Below, piece by piece: positions 36,609 to 46,688 of a DNA stretch of 64,000 nt. Made by a program: the position numbers and the translations under genes. The notes beneath the pieces are model-generated. The model was given only the letters and a program-made list of their open reading frames with translations. It searched no databases and was not told the origin of the DNA. Numbering within the stretch: the first letter of the stretch is position 1; each line of letters opens with the position of its first letter. The stretch is from G963677485 sp964519405 (GTDB taxonomy: Bacteria; Armatimonadota; HRBIN16): positions 3,958 to 67,957 of the forward strand of contig CAZFLA010000006.1 of assembly GCA_964519405.1 (NCBI GenBank). Direction: 5' to 3'.

Positions 36609-37949
36609 TTAATTGTCTTGATACTGACTCACACGATTCTCAAGAACTGCTCTGAATTCTTTCTCTTGCTGCTTCATCTTAGCCACAAAGCCGTCATAGT
36701 TGTCGGCATCATTCGGGATTTTCAAACCATGTTTTGTGACACTTATGTCTTCTCTCGGCTCCACATCCATTTCGTAGCTAGAGCCCCTGTTCATCAGTAG
36801 TTTTAGGTCGTCCCCGCCATTAGTTTCAGGATAGAGATAAAATCCTTCCTTAGCATCAAACCGAAACATGTATGCAAGCACTTGCAGGTAGTCCTTGTTA
36901 CCTACATTCTCAATCGGCTTGTATTTTGCATCAGCGATAACGCGGTTTTTGGCATCTCGACTGATGAAATCTGGGTAGATAAGGCCGACATTTCCTGAAA
37001 ATAAACGCTGCGCACCTTTACCGTTCTTGTTCATCGGATGATAAAACATATCGTCAATAAGCACATTGACATACTCTTCCCACAGCCATGCTCCGTCAAA
37101 CAAAATCCCGTATACCTGACGTGTGCCGGCTCCAATCAGATGCTTCTGGTGTTGCAAGATCAAAATGCACAGATGCTGCAAGGCACGATATTCGTTGAAA
37201 TAAGCATGCCTGATGGTATTCTGCTCATTCACGGTGACTATATTCATCTTGTCGTATGGTTCGTAATTCGAAGTTGCGTCTGTAACAAGCTTCACTTCTT
37301 CCTTGACCTTAACAAGAAGACGATTGCCGTAGGACTTTCTCTTGATAAACTCAATTGTGTGGCGCACCAGTTCCATTAATTGGTTATCGTATGAGAACTC
37401 CCTCTGGCTGTATGCTACATTCCCGACAAAGGGATTATTCTTTGCGATATGCCTTGCGATGTCGATTGTGCCCTTTAGGTGGCTGTTATTGTATCTGTTG
37501 CGAATATAGGTTTTGAAGATTCCTTTCCGCATGGCCTTCTTCAGATAGTAAGGAAATAGAAACAGCATAAGGTTATACAACCTGCTATCTTGATTAGCAT
37601 CTATTTCCATATCTACAATATTGGGGAATTCCAATACTCGGTCAAGCAGATACTGAAATAGGTAGTCGTTATCTCCGGTACAAAAACGCGACGAGATGAC
37701 AAGCCGTTCATCTCCGCAGCCAAGAAAGCCCATGATATTTCCCGAACGGAAGTATTCATTTACGCTCTGAAGAAGCAGCTGATCCTTTGCGATGTCTTCA
37801 GCATTGCCAACTGTCTCAGGGAAGACAAACACACCCTCCTTTTCAAGCTGCTCAAGTGTTTTATCCGCAACCTTCCGAGTAACCTTTGGTATCTCAGAAA
37901 AAACCTCTTTTGTGGTGTGTGTATTATCTTTAATCCTGAGCTGCTTCAT
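36609..37949 (-). CDS. mcrC: McrC-family restriction subunit
   Basis: This 446-residue protein belongs to the McrC family (partner of McrB in modification-dependent restriction). Its nuclease motif of PD-(D/E)XK type is GLIYPDFISRDAKNRVIADAKYKP near the C-terminal third, with Asp...Asp-Ala-Lys. The conserved N-terminal region contains the glycine-rich GNIMGFLGCG and RLVISSRFC. The start is placed at 37949 because the longer frame overlaps McrB more than needed; it overlaps mcrB by 20 bases. The gene is more AT-rich than its neighbours, which points to transfer. Confidence 0.88.
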   Translation of the reverse strand: MKQLRIKDNTHTTKEVFSEIPKVTRKVADKTLEQLEKEGVFVFPETVGNAEDIAKDQLLLQSVNEYFRSGNIMGFLGCGDERLVISSRFCTGDNDYLFQYLLDRVLEFPNIVDMEIDANQDSRLYNLMLFLFPYYLKKAMRKGIFKTYIRNRYNNSHLKGTIDIARHIAKNNPFVGNVAYSQREFSYDNQLMELVRHTIEFIKRKSYGNRLLVKVKEEVKLVTDATSNYEPYDKMNIVTVNEQNTIRHAYFNEYRALQHLCILILQHQKHLIGAGTRQVYGILFDGAWLWEEYVNVLIDDMFYHPMNKNGKGAQRLFSGNVGLIYPDFISRDAKNRVIADAKYKPIENVGNKDYLQVLAYMFRFDAKEGFYLYPETNGGDDLKLLMNRGSSYEMDVEPREDISVTKHGLKIPNDADNYDGFVAKMKQQEKEFRAVLENRVSQYQDN

Positions 37950-39876
37950 CCAAACCAACATTCGGCTTCTTGTAGCCATATGCCTTGGCGAATTTCTGCA
38001 TAATACCTTCTTCATCGTATATACCGTGAATGTAGTCCTTCAGAAGAGGCTGAAGGTAATCTGTCCACAGCTGATCGAAGCTCAGTGTTTTCAGCTTCAG
38101 GAAATACGATGCGCCGATCTGGTAGTTTTCATTCAGGTCCTCTGCATTCGCAATCTCTTTGTTAAGAGCGCTCATGCGGCTGATCGCTTCTTCTTTCAGT
38201 TCCTCGTTATCAAGAAGAGCCAGCATCTCAAGGTGTTCGTCAGCCCGAAGTTCCAGAAAGCGGAATCGACGGCGCATAGCAAAGTCAAAGCTGTCTACTG
38301 ATCTGTCAATATCATTCATTGTCCCGATAATGTAGACATTCTCAGGTATATAGAACTTTTCATTCGGATCGTCGTGGAGATTCGAATACTGCGTGGATAC
38401 CTCTCCAGCCCGTCCTCGATATCCGGGATCTATAGAAAAAAAGAGTTCACCGAATATCTTGGATATCTCACCGCGGTTAATTTCATCAATGATGAAGACG
38501 TATTTCTTCAACTCAACCGGATTTGCACCAGACATAGGCTTATGAGATTTCTTTGCTTGAATTGCTTTGCAAATAGGAAGCTCATAGGAGAATTGTTGTG
38601 TACCGAACTTCTTTCCGAAGAATTCCGTTACATCCTTGACCTTCTCAAACTTAAACCCTGATTCGATCATCCTTTGTATGTTTTCTCTACTGACAGAGAG
38701 CCTCTTTATGGTCTCGTTATCCGGAATATATACATTGATGTGTTTATCATCAAAGCCGCTAATGAAGAATTTATTACCATTGGCCGTCTTCAGAGACGCA
38801 GCTTCGGCTCTGTCCAGATCTAGATCGTCAAGGTAATCGTCGATCATATTTTGGGCGGATACTTCCTTTTCAATCTCTTCTTTGGATTTCTGAGAATCCT
38901 CGTAGTTCTTCCTGGCACATGCAACAAACTTCTTGAACACGCCATCCTGCAGTTCAAAGCCCATTGTGCCATCGTCATTCACCTTTGGACGCAGGCCTTC
39001 TACGAAATCCGTGTAATCGTAGCTTGGATGGAACTGAACAAATTCCACCTGTTTTCTCTGCTCATCTGTCAGAAGTGTATAGTCATCATAATAGCCTTTG
39101 CTGATTATGTCTGCGGCAATCATCTTTGCAAGATAGGATTTTCCGGTTCCCGGAGCACCTCGGAACACGATATTTTTCGACTCGATCAGCATAGGCGAAT
39201 AGGGATTCATGTAGTCGATCTTCCCAATGACTATTGGTTCAGGCTCTTCTGGTGTCTGCATGTCTTCTTTCGCGTCCTTCTTGCGATATACAAGAACAAA
39301 GTGATCTCCGGTTTCACCGAATCGCTTCAGACACTCCTGCACGAACATAATCGTGGAGAATATGTTCCAGCAGTAGATCACAAACAACCTACCGTTGTCG
39401 TAACTGTAGGTCATATATTCAAGAGTATTCTTATATTTCTTGAACTCATCGACACTTGGATAAATGCCCTTGATGATCTCACCGTCTAGGGTATAACGAC
39501 AAGTGGGGAAGTGTTCCTTCTCTTCAACAGATAAGGCAGCGAGCTGTTTTTCAAACACCTGACACGCGATACGCGGCATGGTTTGGTTGGAGTTACGTCT
39601 CTCGCCCTTGTTATAGTTGCGATGTATCTCTGTGCCATCCGCCTTTATAAATGACGCAATCAACGGTTTGTAACTATGACCAAGTTCCAGGTTATCCAGT
39701 GTGAAGCACTCGTCCGTTGATGTCACACTGTCTTGGGTGATCGTCAGCTCGAACTTCACCTGTATAGGTTGATTGTTGAGTCCTTCCTGCTGCATATAAC
39801 TCTTTACCTCCACATCATTAAAGTTATCAGGTGTGATGTCCATACAATTCGCAATGTAATCTGCCACGGCTATCAC
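37930..39876 (-). CDS. mcrB: McrB-family AAA+ GTPase restriction subunit
   Basis: This 648-residue protein has an AAA+ McrB domain (residues about 240-600): Walker A GAPGTGKSYLAKMIA, the McrB signature VFIIDEINRGEISKIFGELF, sensor IIGTMNDIDRSVDSFDFAMRRRFRF. In McrB enzymes this domain hydrolyses GTP and translocates DNA. The N-terminal 230 residues, where modified-base recognition would sit, are not a family I can name. The first in-frame start is a GTG at 39876 without a good RBS; upstream in-frame codons (WKSPPNY) resume after a stop, so the N-terminus needs care. The genes look horizontally acquired. Confidence 0.86.
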   Translation of the reverse strand: MIAVADYIANCMDITPDNFNDVEVKSYMQQEGLNNQPIQVKFELTITQDSVTSTDECFTLDNLELGHSYKPLIASFIKADGTEIHRNYNKGERRNSNQTMPRIACQVFEKQLAALSVEEKEHFPTCRYTLDGEIIKGIYPSVDEFKKYKNTLEYMTYSYDNGRLFVIYCWNIFSTIMFVQECLKRFGETGDHFVLVYRKKDAKEDMQTPEEPEPIVIGKIDYMNPYSPMLIESKNIVFRGAPGTGKSYLAKMIAADIISKGYYDDYTLLTDEQRKQVEFVQFHPSYDYTDFVEGLRPKVNDDGTMGFELQDGVFKKFVACARKNYEDSQKSKEEIEKEVSAQNMIDDYLDDLDLDRAEAASLKTANGNKFFISGFDDKHINVYIPDNETIKRLSVSRENIQRMIESGFKFEKVKDVTEFFGKKFGTQQFSYELPICKAIQAKKSHKPMSGANPVELKKYVFIIDEINRGEISKIFGELFFSIDPGYRGRAGEVSTQYSNLHDDPNEKFYIPENVYIIGTMNDIDRSVDSFDFAMRRRFRFLELRADEHLEMLALLDNEELKEEAISRMSALNKEIANAEDLNENYQIGASYFLKLKTLSFDQLWTDYLQPLLKDYIHGIYDEEGIMQKFAKAYGYKKPNVGLDEAAQD

Positions 39877-39992
39877 ATAATTCGGCGGTGACTTCCATTA
39901 CCATCATAATAACCCGAATTAAGTTATCTCACAGCTTAAGCATATCTCAATTTACAACGATTCATGTCATAACCATCTGCACTAACGGGCTC

Positions 39993-40023
39993 AAAAAAAA
40001 CACCCTGTTTTTCAACAGGGTGT
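39993..40023 (-). terminator. Rho-independent terminator of guaA
   Basis: A 10-bp stem (ACACCCTGTT and complement) flanked by eight As on the left, giving a T-run on the minus strand, lies about 210 bases past the guaA stop. Confidence 0.85.
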
Positions 40024-40030
40024 AAAAACA

Positions 40031-40210
40031 AACCGCGGATGAACGCGCATGGCGTGCATGGAGCGGAATCTCGTGCGACCTAGCATTAACGCATCACCCA
40101 AACCCACTCAATGCGATGTATCTGCATACATTCAGGTCTACAGCGGAAACTAATGCTTATCCGCGTTCATTAGCGTTCATTTGTGTCATCCGCGTTAGTA
40201 TGCCTCGGTT
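40031..40210. repeat. Dispersed copies of the GTTCATCCGCGG repeat family
   Basis: The spacer carries reverse arms of the repeat: AACCGCGGATGAACGCG near 40031-40047 and TTATCCGCGTTCATTAGCG near 40158-40176, then GTGTCATCCGCGTTAG near 40184. They match the clusters at 46.3 and 49.1 kb. Confidence 0.65.
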
Positions 40211-40230
40211 AAATGCCTAGCTCAGCCAGC

Positions 40231-41787
40231 CTACTCCCACTCGATGGTTGCTGGCGGTTTACTGGTGATGTCGTAGACCACGCGGTTGACACCGGGCACC
40301 TCGCCAACGATGCGGTTGGAGGCCTTCTCCAGCACTTCATACGGGATCCTCGCCCAGTCGGCTGTCATCGCGTCCTCGCTGACCACCGCACGAAGGATAA
40401 TCGGTCGGCCGTATGTTCGCTGGTCGCCCATCACACCCACGCTGCGGATGTCGGGGATAGCAGCGTAACTCTGCCAAATCTGACGGTAGATGCCAGCCGC
40501 TTTCAGCTCTTCGCGGAAAATGAAGTCTGCAGCGCGTACCGCCTCAATCTTCTCTTCCGTCACTTCGCCAATGATCCGCACCGCAAGTCCTGGTCCTGGG
40601 AATGGCTGACGCCATACGATGTCCTCTGGCAAACCGAGCTCCGCGGCGACTGCGCGCACCTCGTCCTTAAACAGCCAGCGGAAGGGTTCAACCAGACTCA
40701 GCTTCATGTCGGCGGGCAGACCGCCCACGTTATGGTGGGTCTTAATCGTCTGACTATGCTTGGTGGCTCCGCTTTCGATTACATCTGGATACAGCGTGCC
40801 TTGACCAAGGAAGGTGCAGTCACGAAGCTCATCGGCATACTCTTCAAATACGCGGATGAACTCCTCACCGATGATCTTTCGCTTGCGTTCGGGCTCTGCA
40901 ACACCAGCTAGCTTATCCATGAAGCGCTTCCTGGCGTCCACAAACACCAGCTTAACAGGATAGTTCACGCTGAATGTTTGGCGAACTTGCTCCGCCTCAC
41001 CCATTCGCAGCAGGTTATGGTCAACAAACAAGCAGGTGACTTTATCGCCGCCCAATGCCTGGGTCAGCAGCGAAGCCAGCGTCATGCTGTCTACTCCACC
41101 GGACACAGCACAAAGAACTCTCGCATCGCCCACCTGTTCGCGAATTCGCTGGCAGCTCTGTTCCACAAAGTTGCCCATGGTCCAATCGCCCTTGCATCCG
41201 CAGACACCAATGGCAAAGTTCTTCAGCAAATCGCTGCCGAATGGGGTGTGAACTACCTCAGGATGGAACTGAACCCCATAAAACCCGCGCGAAGGGTCGC
41301 TCATAGCGCCGACTGGCGTAGATGGTGTCTTAGCGGTCACTGTGAACCCAGGAGGTGGTGCAGTCACCTTATCTCCATGACTCATCCAACAGGTCTGCTC
41401 TGCAGTAATGCCAGTCCAGATGGTGTCCTTGGGGTTCGTGACAGTAAGATCGGTCCGACCGTATTCGCGCTGCCCTGTGGCTTCAACCTTGCCGCCAAGC
41501 AAGTAGGTCATCAGTTGATGGCCGTAGCAGATGCCAAGAACAGGTATCCCTAGCTCAAATACACCAGGATCTATCCTTGGCGCACCTTCTTCATATACAC
41601 TGGAAGGTCCGCCGCTCAGCACGATTCCTTTGGGGTTACGTGCTGCAATGTCCTTCAGATCGGTATCTGCTGGGATGATTTCACTATATACTTTACACTC
41701 TCGGATTCGGCGTGCAATGAGCTGCGTGTATTGGGCGCCAAAATCAACAACGAGGATTATTTCGGATGCAGGAGCTTGTTGTGCCAT
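40231..41787 (-). CDS. guaA: GMP synthase (glutamine-hydrolysing)
   Basis: This 518-residue enzyme converts XMP to GMP. The class I glutamine amidotransferase domain has the nucleophile Cys87 in GICYGHQ and His-Glu in QFHPEVVHT. The ATP-pyrophosphatase domain has the P-loop AVSGGVDSMTLASL. The C-terminal dimer domain ends with RVVYDITSKPPATIEWE. The start at 41787 is chosen because AAGGAAAA lies upstream and the family begins near QAPASEIILVVDFG; the upstream extension is not believed. Confidence 0.96.
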   Translation of the reverse strand: MAQQAPASEIILVVDFGAQYTQLIARRIRECKVYSEIIPADTDLKDIAARNPKGIVLSGGPSSVYEEGAPRIDPGVFELGIPVLGICYGHQLMTYLLGGKVEATGQREYGRTDLTVTNPKDTIWTGITAEQTCWMSHGDKVTAPPPGFTVTAKTPSTPVGAMSDPSRGFYGVQFHPEVVHTPFGSDLLKNFAIGVCGCKGDWTMGNFVEQSCQRIREQVGDARVLCAVSGGVDSMTLASLLTQALGGDKVTCLFVDHNLLRMGEAEQVRQTFSVNYPVKLVFVDARKRFMDKLAGVAEPERKRKIIGEEFIRVFEEYADELRDCTFLGQGTLYPDVIESGATKHSQTIKTHHNVGGLPADMKLSLVEPFRWLFKDEVRAVAAELGLPEDIVWRQPFPGPGLAVRIIGEVTEEKIEAVRAADFIFREELKAAGIYRQIWQSYAAIPDIRSVGVMGDQRTYGRPIILRAVVSEDAMTADWARIPYEVLEKASNRIVGEVPGVNRVVYDITSKPPATIEWE

Positions 41788-41965
41788 AGATTTTCCTTGT
41801 GGAGTGTTTGGTGTGTTACTATACATTACATTGTACCCACTAATAAAATGAATGCCGAATAAGCGCAACTCTGCGCCGATTTACCCACGTTTTCCTCTTG
41901 CGCTGTCATTATTCGATGGCTATACTAGTAACAATCATACCCGCCAGCGTCATATAGGAGCTATC

Positions 41966-43969
41966 ATGAGTACAGATAAATTGCAGGCACTTCGGTTCCG
42001 TCAGATACACCTCGATTTCCACACTGCCGAGATGCTTCCTGGCATAGGATCGCATTTTGATGCCGATGAGTTCGGCGACACGCTGCAAAAGGCAGGAGTA
42101 GATTCCATCACCTGCTTTGCCCGATGCCATCACGGTTACATCTACTATCAAAACACCAAGTTCGATGCCAAGCATCCGCACCTCAGCTGCGACTTGTTGA
42201 CCGAACAGATAGCCGCCTGCCATCAACGCGGAATTCGCGTGCCTATCTACATCACCGTCGGCTTTGACGAATACACCGCCAAACACCACCCTGAATGGAT
42301 CCAGCGCGATGAGCAAGGCAAACCCGTGGGTGCTGGTCCGCTTAAGGACGGATGGAAGTTCCTGTGCTTTAATACCGACTATATCGACTATGTTGTTGAG
42401 CAAACCGAAGAGGTTTTGGACCTATATGGCAGTGAAGTGGATGGCTTCTTCTTTGACATCTGCCTGCAGATGCCATGCTGCTGCTTTAAATGTCTAGACG
42501 ATATGCGCAGCCAGGGATATGACCCTGAGAGCGTAGCCGACCGTTCCGAATTTGCCCGTGAAGTGATGAACCGCTTCAAACGGCGCATGACAGAGGCCAT
42601 CCGAGCAAAAAACCAAACATGCTCCATATTCTATAATGCGGGTCATGTTGGCGCCGGCATGCGCGATAGCCTTGATAATTACACGCATCTAGAGCTGGAA
42701 TCACTGCCCAGCGGAGGGTGGGGATACGAGCATTTCCCAACAACCGCGAGATATGCACGCAACCTGGGTTTCGAGTTTTTAGGCATGACCGGCAAATTCC
42801 ACAAGTCATGGGCCGACTTTGGCGGATTCAAGAACGAGGCCGCATTGCAATATGAGTGCTTCCTGAGCATGGCGCTGGGCGGCAAGGTGTCGGTTGGCGA
42901 TCAGCTGCATCCTAACGGCAAAATCAACCAATCCACCTATCAGCTTGTGGGCAGTGTGTTTAACTCCATGGCCGTTAAGGAGCCTTGGTGTGTTGGTGCA
43001 GAATGGCAAACCGAAATCGCGATATTAAGCCCTGAAGCAGTAGACAATGGCAGCCGATATCAACTGACGCCAGCAGCAATGGGCGCTAACCGCATCTTCA
43101 CCGAAGCGCAAGCACAGTTTGACTTCGTTGATTTCGATATGGACTTAAGCCGATATAAACTGCTCGTCTGCCCTGACATCATCCGCATGAGTGCACGTGA
43201 AGCGACCATCATCGATGCCTATGTGGCATCAGGCGGCAAGCTGTTGATCACCGGTGAATCGGGGCTTAGTGAAGAGGGCTACGGCACATACCTTAGTAAT
43301 CTGCCAGCGTCTGTGGTTGGTCCAGCTCCATTCAACCCCAACTATCTAAAGGCAGAGGCTGCTATCGGTGAAGGTGTGTTCGATACAGAACATATTATGT
43401 ATGACGGCGGTCTTCAGATTCATCCCAGCATTGATGCCACCAGCCTGGCAGAGGTATGGAACCCATACTTCAACCGAACCTGGGATCATTTCAGTTCGCA
43501 TGCACAAACACCAGCAGAGAAACCCGCCGGTTATCCTGGCGTTGTCATCAACAACAACATCGCTATGATCGCATATCCAGTATTTACCATGTATCGGCAG
43601 CATGGCAACAGATTCTACAAGCAGCTTGTTCTGAACACCATCGAGCAGTTGCTGCCAAAGAGCCAATGGATGATCAGCAGCAACCTGCCTTCCAGCGCAG
43701 ATATCACTTTGAACTACCAGCCTCAGCACCATCGATACATACTCCATCTGCTGCACTACCCGCACACCCGAAAAAACGAGGCGATAGACATCATCGAAGA
43801 GATATACCCGCTGCACGACATCACCGTGGACGTGAAATTGCCCGATGGTTACTGTAAAGCGGTGACCGCTCCAGAAGGGGCCACGCTGCATGCAGAGCGC
43901 CATGGCGATACATTACGCATCCAGCTTCCTAAACTCACAGGCCACCAGATGATTAGCATCGAACGCTAG
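41966..43969 (+). CDS. Putative glycosyl hydrolase (GHL6-type barrel with beta-galactosidase trimerisation-like domain)
   Basis: This 667-residue protein has a TIM-barrel domain of the hypothetical glycosyl hydrolase 6 type (LQKAGVDSITCFARCHHGYIYY, IRVPIYITVGFDEYTAKHHPEW). A Glu/Asp-containing segment SEVDGFFFDICLQ could hold the active site. The C-terminal half resembles the GATase-like beta-galactosidase trimerisation domain (YKLLVCPDIIRMSAREATIIDAYVASGGKLLITGESG). The start at 41966 follows TAGGAG. No signal peptide is visible. It is followed by a VOC protein and a GH14/42-like gene, forming a small carbohydrate cluster. Confidence 0.75.
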   Translation: MSTDKLQALRFRQIHLDFHTAEMLPGIGSHFDADEFGDTLQKAGVDSITCFARCHHGYIYYQNTKFDAKHPHLSCDLLTEQIAACHQRGIRVPIYITVGFDEYTAKHHPEWIQRDEQGKPVGAGPLKDGWKFLCFNTDYIDYVVEQTEEVLDLYGSEVDGFFFDICLQMPCCCFKCLDDMRSQGYDPESVADRSEFAREVMNRFKRRMTEAIRAKNQTCSIFYNAGHVGAGMRDSLDNYTHLELESLPSGGWGYEHFPTTARYARNLGFEFLGMTGKFHKSWADFGGFKNEAALQYECFLSMALGGKVSVGDQLHPNGKINQSTYQLVGSVFNSMAVKEPWCVGAEWQTEIAILSPEAVDNGSRYQLTPAAMGANRIFTEAQAQFDFVDFDMDLSRYKLLVCPDIIRMSAREATIIDAYVASGGKLLITGESGLSEEGYGTYLSNLPASVVGPAPFNPNYLKAEAAIGEGVFDTEHIMYDGGLQIHPSIDATSLAEVWNPYFNRTWDHFSSHAQTPAEKPAGYPGVVINNNIAMIAYPVFTMYRQHGNRFYKQLVLNTIEQLLPKSQWMISSNLPSSADITLNYQPQHHRYILHLLHYPHTRKNEAIDIIEEIYPLHDITVDVKLPDGYCKAVTAPEGATLHAERHGDTLRIQLPKLTGHQMISIER

Positions 43970-43978
43970 GTCATCCAG

Positions 43979-44350
43979 ATGCCAACATACATGGGTATCT
44001 GCTTATTAAGCGAGCAAGTGCGCGTGATGGCTGACTTCTATTGCCTTCTGCTGAACACCACAGCAGAAGGCGATGACATCCATACGAACATCATCACCAA
44101 CAGCACCCCGATTACCATCTACAATCCCAACGTTGGTCCCACCAATAGATGGACGATGTCGGGGGATGATGGACGCCGTCGGTTCGTCATCGAGTTGCTC
44201 AGTGAGGATGTGGATGCCGATTACCACCGGCTAAAGCAGCTAGGCATCCCCATTCACGCAGAGCCCGAGACGCATCCATGGGCATGGCGTTCATTTTGTG
44301 TGCTTGATCCCGATGGCAACATGGTCAACCTTGCTAGTCCGGTGCGGTAA
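43979..44350 (+). CDS. VOC (glyoxalase/dioxygenase-fold) family protein
   Basis: This 123-residue protein has the vicinal oxygen chelate fold pattern: EQVRVMADFYCLLL at the start and FCVLDPDGNMVNLASPV at the end, with a beta-alpha-beta-beta-beta spacing. The reaction cannot be told from the sequence. It starts 9 bases after the GHL6 gene and is probably in the same transcript. Confidence 0.75.
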   Translation: MPTYMGICLLSEQVRVMADFYCLLLNTTAEGDDIHTNIITNSTPITIYNPNVGPTNRWTMSGDDGRRRFVIELLSEDVDADYHRLKQLGIPIHAEPETHPWAWRSFCVLDPDGNMVNLASPVR

Positions 44351-44368
44351 CGAATAGGAGTTCCTACT

Positions 44369-46150
44369 ATGACAATCTTGATGTTGTGTTTGCTGGGTAT
44401 TCTGCTGATATCCCGCAAGGGATATTGTTTCGATGGCAAAAAGTGGCATGTATCAACCGGCAACCTTAGTGTGTCATTCATACAGGCATCACCGATCGGT
44501 GCTTACCCTAAGGATGGCTACCAGATTGAGCCGCCGCCGCCTCATGCGGAGTTGGTGGAGCTAAAACACAACGGAGCGATAGCATATGAGGACTACATAG
44601 CCTGGGGTGCGGTGGAACGACAACCAGGTAAGTGGGACTGGCGGCAGCATGACGCTGTATGCGATGCCTTGAAAAAGGCGGGTCTGCAATATGTTGTGTA
44701 CAACTGGGTTCACTTCCCGCCTGTATGGCTGCGCGAATCGCCAAATTGGACGCCGATGCGCTGTCTTGAGCATCACACCAACACCAATTACCTGTCGATA
44801 TTTGATCCGCGAACACTGGAGTATTACGACCATTTCTACAAAGAGTTGGCGGCTCATTTCGGCAGCCGCATCGACGGTGTTTATGCCTGCATCTTGGGGC
44901 CATATGGTGAGGGCAACTACCCGCTGATGGTGCCCGAATTCATCAACATGGGCCATTGCCATGAAGGGTACTGGTGCGCAGACGCCTATGCTGTTTCCGC
45001 TTTCCGCGATGCCATGCGGAGCACCTACCAAACAATCGGTGCGCTTAATGCGGCATGGGGCAGCTCCTACAGAAACTTTGCGAGTGTGGCGTTTCCGAAG
45101 ATCATATCGGAAGGTGTGAAACCAAGCCCTAAGGTCTTCAGCACGGCGGAAGCACGCAGAGAGTGGCTGGATTTCATCACCTGGTATCATCAAGCGTTGA
45201 TTGACTTCACCTATAAGTCATTGCAGATCACACTGCGCTACTTTCCAAAAGAAAAAGTGCGTACCAAACCTGGCGGAAATGCCGGCGGCGTTAACCCCAT
45301 TGCTTGGGGAACATACTGCCCTGGTTATGCCAAAATGGCCCAAGGTATGGGTATCACCATGCAGCCAGCTGACTGCAGGGGGGCCGTGTTCGGTGACAAG
45401 TGGACTGCTTCCGCATACAATCACTACAAGATCAATATGTCCACAGAACCGGCGGGCGGTATGGACAACATCACGTTTGTCCGCCGCATGTTCTCCGACG
45501 CCACTGGCGGGGCGTCGCAGCTATTTACCTATGAGTATATGCAGCATGCCCCGCTGATCCAACGTTACGTTCATCTGTACACCGGTAAACCTGGCGATAC
45601 CCACATCGCGGTGTTATGCCCCACGACAGACTATCGATTAGGCGCCGACTTTACTCCCATTATCAACGCCTCAGAAGTGCTTCGTGATTATACCGACTTC
45701 GATGTGCTTGATGAGCTGCTTATCATTGATGGTGCGTTGACCTCAAAATACAAAACCGCAGTGATACTCATGGGCGAGTATGTTGAGCAAACCGTGCTGG
45801 ACAAACTGGAACACTGGGTGAAAAGCGGCGGCCAGCTAGTTATCTGTGCGCCTACTTCCATGCACAATGTGGAAGGTGTCACTTGGTCGTTGCTGAACAT
45901 GCAGAAGCTGGGTTCAGGCCGCATCACCGTCATACCCGCCGAAGCGGATTACCACCAATGGATCGCGAAGCTGATACCTGCAGTCGATGAAGAGCTGCTG
46001 AATGATGGCGTTAAAGACGGTGTATGGGTTGCGGTAAGGTGCAAGCAGACGCTGTTGTTCAACACAACAAACCAGCCCGTGAAGTGCAAACCGGCATCGG
46101 TCAAACAAGAGGTCACCATCCCTCCGCTGACCATCGTGGAAGTCAACTGA
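44369..46150 (+). CDS. Secreted GH14/GH42-like glycoside hydrolase
   Basis: This 593-residue protein has a signal peptide (residues 1-20, ending in KGYCF) and a TIM barrel with WGAVERQPGKWDWRQHD and the segment ILGPYGEGNYP. GPxGExxYP resembles the catalytic acid region of GH14 beta-amylases; the WGAVE...GKWDW start also resembles GH42. The C-terminal region is GATase-like (GQLVICAPT). The substrate is not certain. A further Glu in MSTEPAGG may be the second catalytic residue. It is 18 bases after the VOC gene. Its relatives are annotated as family 14 glycosylhydrolases. Confidence 0.72.
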   Translation: MTILMLCLLGILLISRKGYCFDGKKWHVSTGNLSVSFIQASPIGAYPKDGYQIEPPPPHAELVELKHNGAIAYEDYIAWGAVERQPGKWDWRQHDAVCDALKKAGLQYVVYNWVHFPPVWLRESPNWTPMRCLEHHTNTNYLSIFDPRTLEYYDHFYKELAAHFGSRIDGVYACILGPYGEGNYPLMVPEFINMGHCHEGYWCADAYAVSAFRDAMRSTYQTIGALNAAWGSSYRNFASVAFPKIISEGVKPSPKVFSTAEARREWLDFITWYHQALIDFTYKSLQITLRYFPKEKVRTKPGGNAGGVNPIAWGTYCPGYAKMAQGMGITMQPADCRGAVFGDKWTASAYNHYKINMSTEPAGGMDNITFVRRMFSDATGGASQLFTYEYMQHAPLIQRYVHLYTGKPGDTHIAVLCPTTDYRLGADFTPIINASEVLRDYTDFDVLDELLIIDGALTSKYKTAVILMGEYVEQTVLDKLEHWVKSGGQLVICAPTSMHNVEGVTWSLLNMQKLGSGRITVIPAEADYHQWIAKLIPAVDEELLNDGVKDGVWVAVRCKQTLLFNTTNQPVKCKPASVKQEVTIPPLTIVEVN

Positions 46151-46252
46151 ATACCACCGGGCCGATCCCCTCGGCCCGAATTTCCACATATTTCGGTTAA
46201 GTCGCGAAAGCGGTGTGTTTTGCCACTTTGTTTTTTGATGAATAGCAGTTCC

Positions 46253-46680
46253 ATCCGCGTATATTCGCGTTCATCCGCGGTTTGTTTTCCTAGGAATACT
46301 CACGCTGATAGACACAAATGAACGCCAATGAACGCAGATATGTTGCAACACCTTCCTGGATGTTAATATATGCAGCTCAGCCTATGCTAGTTCGCACAAG
46401 ATTCCGCCCCATGATTCCCATTCGCGTATATTCGCGTTCATCCGCGGTTTGTTTGCCCAAAGAACACTCACGCAGATTGACACAAATGAACGCTAATGAA
46501 CGCGGATATTCCTCAGCACATCCCATGGTAGCTATTATTTGCAGCTCAGCGCATGCTAGCTCACACCAGATTCCACCAGATGGAGTCCCATCTGCGTATA
46601 TTCGCGTTCATCCGCGGTATGTTTTCCAAGAACACTCACGCAGATTGACACAAATGAACACGAATAGACGCAGATATATT
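46253..46680. repeat. Repeat cluster A: three copies of a ~170-bp tandem unit
   Basis: The core TATTCGCGTTCATCCGCGG recurs ending at 46280, 46447 and 46617, giving spacings of 167 and 170 bases. Each copy also has a second arm with GACACAAATGAACxCxAATxxACGC and a spacer with TTCGCACxAGATTCC. The two arms are imperfect inverted repeats. An open reading frame through the repeats is not believed to be a gene. Confidence 0.9.
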
Positions 46681-46688
46681 GCACAGCA

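Noticed and set aside
41788..41868. 27-codon N-terminal extension of guaA
   Set aside because: A good RBS and the expected family start lie at 41787.
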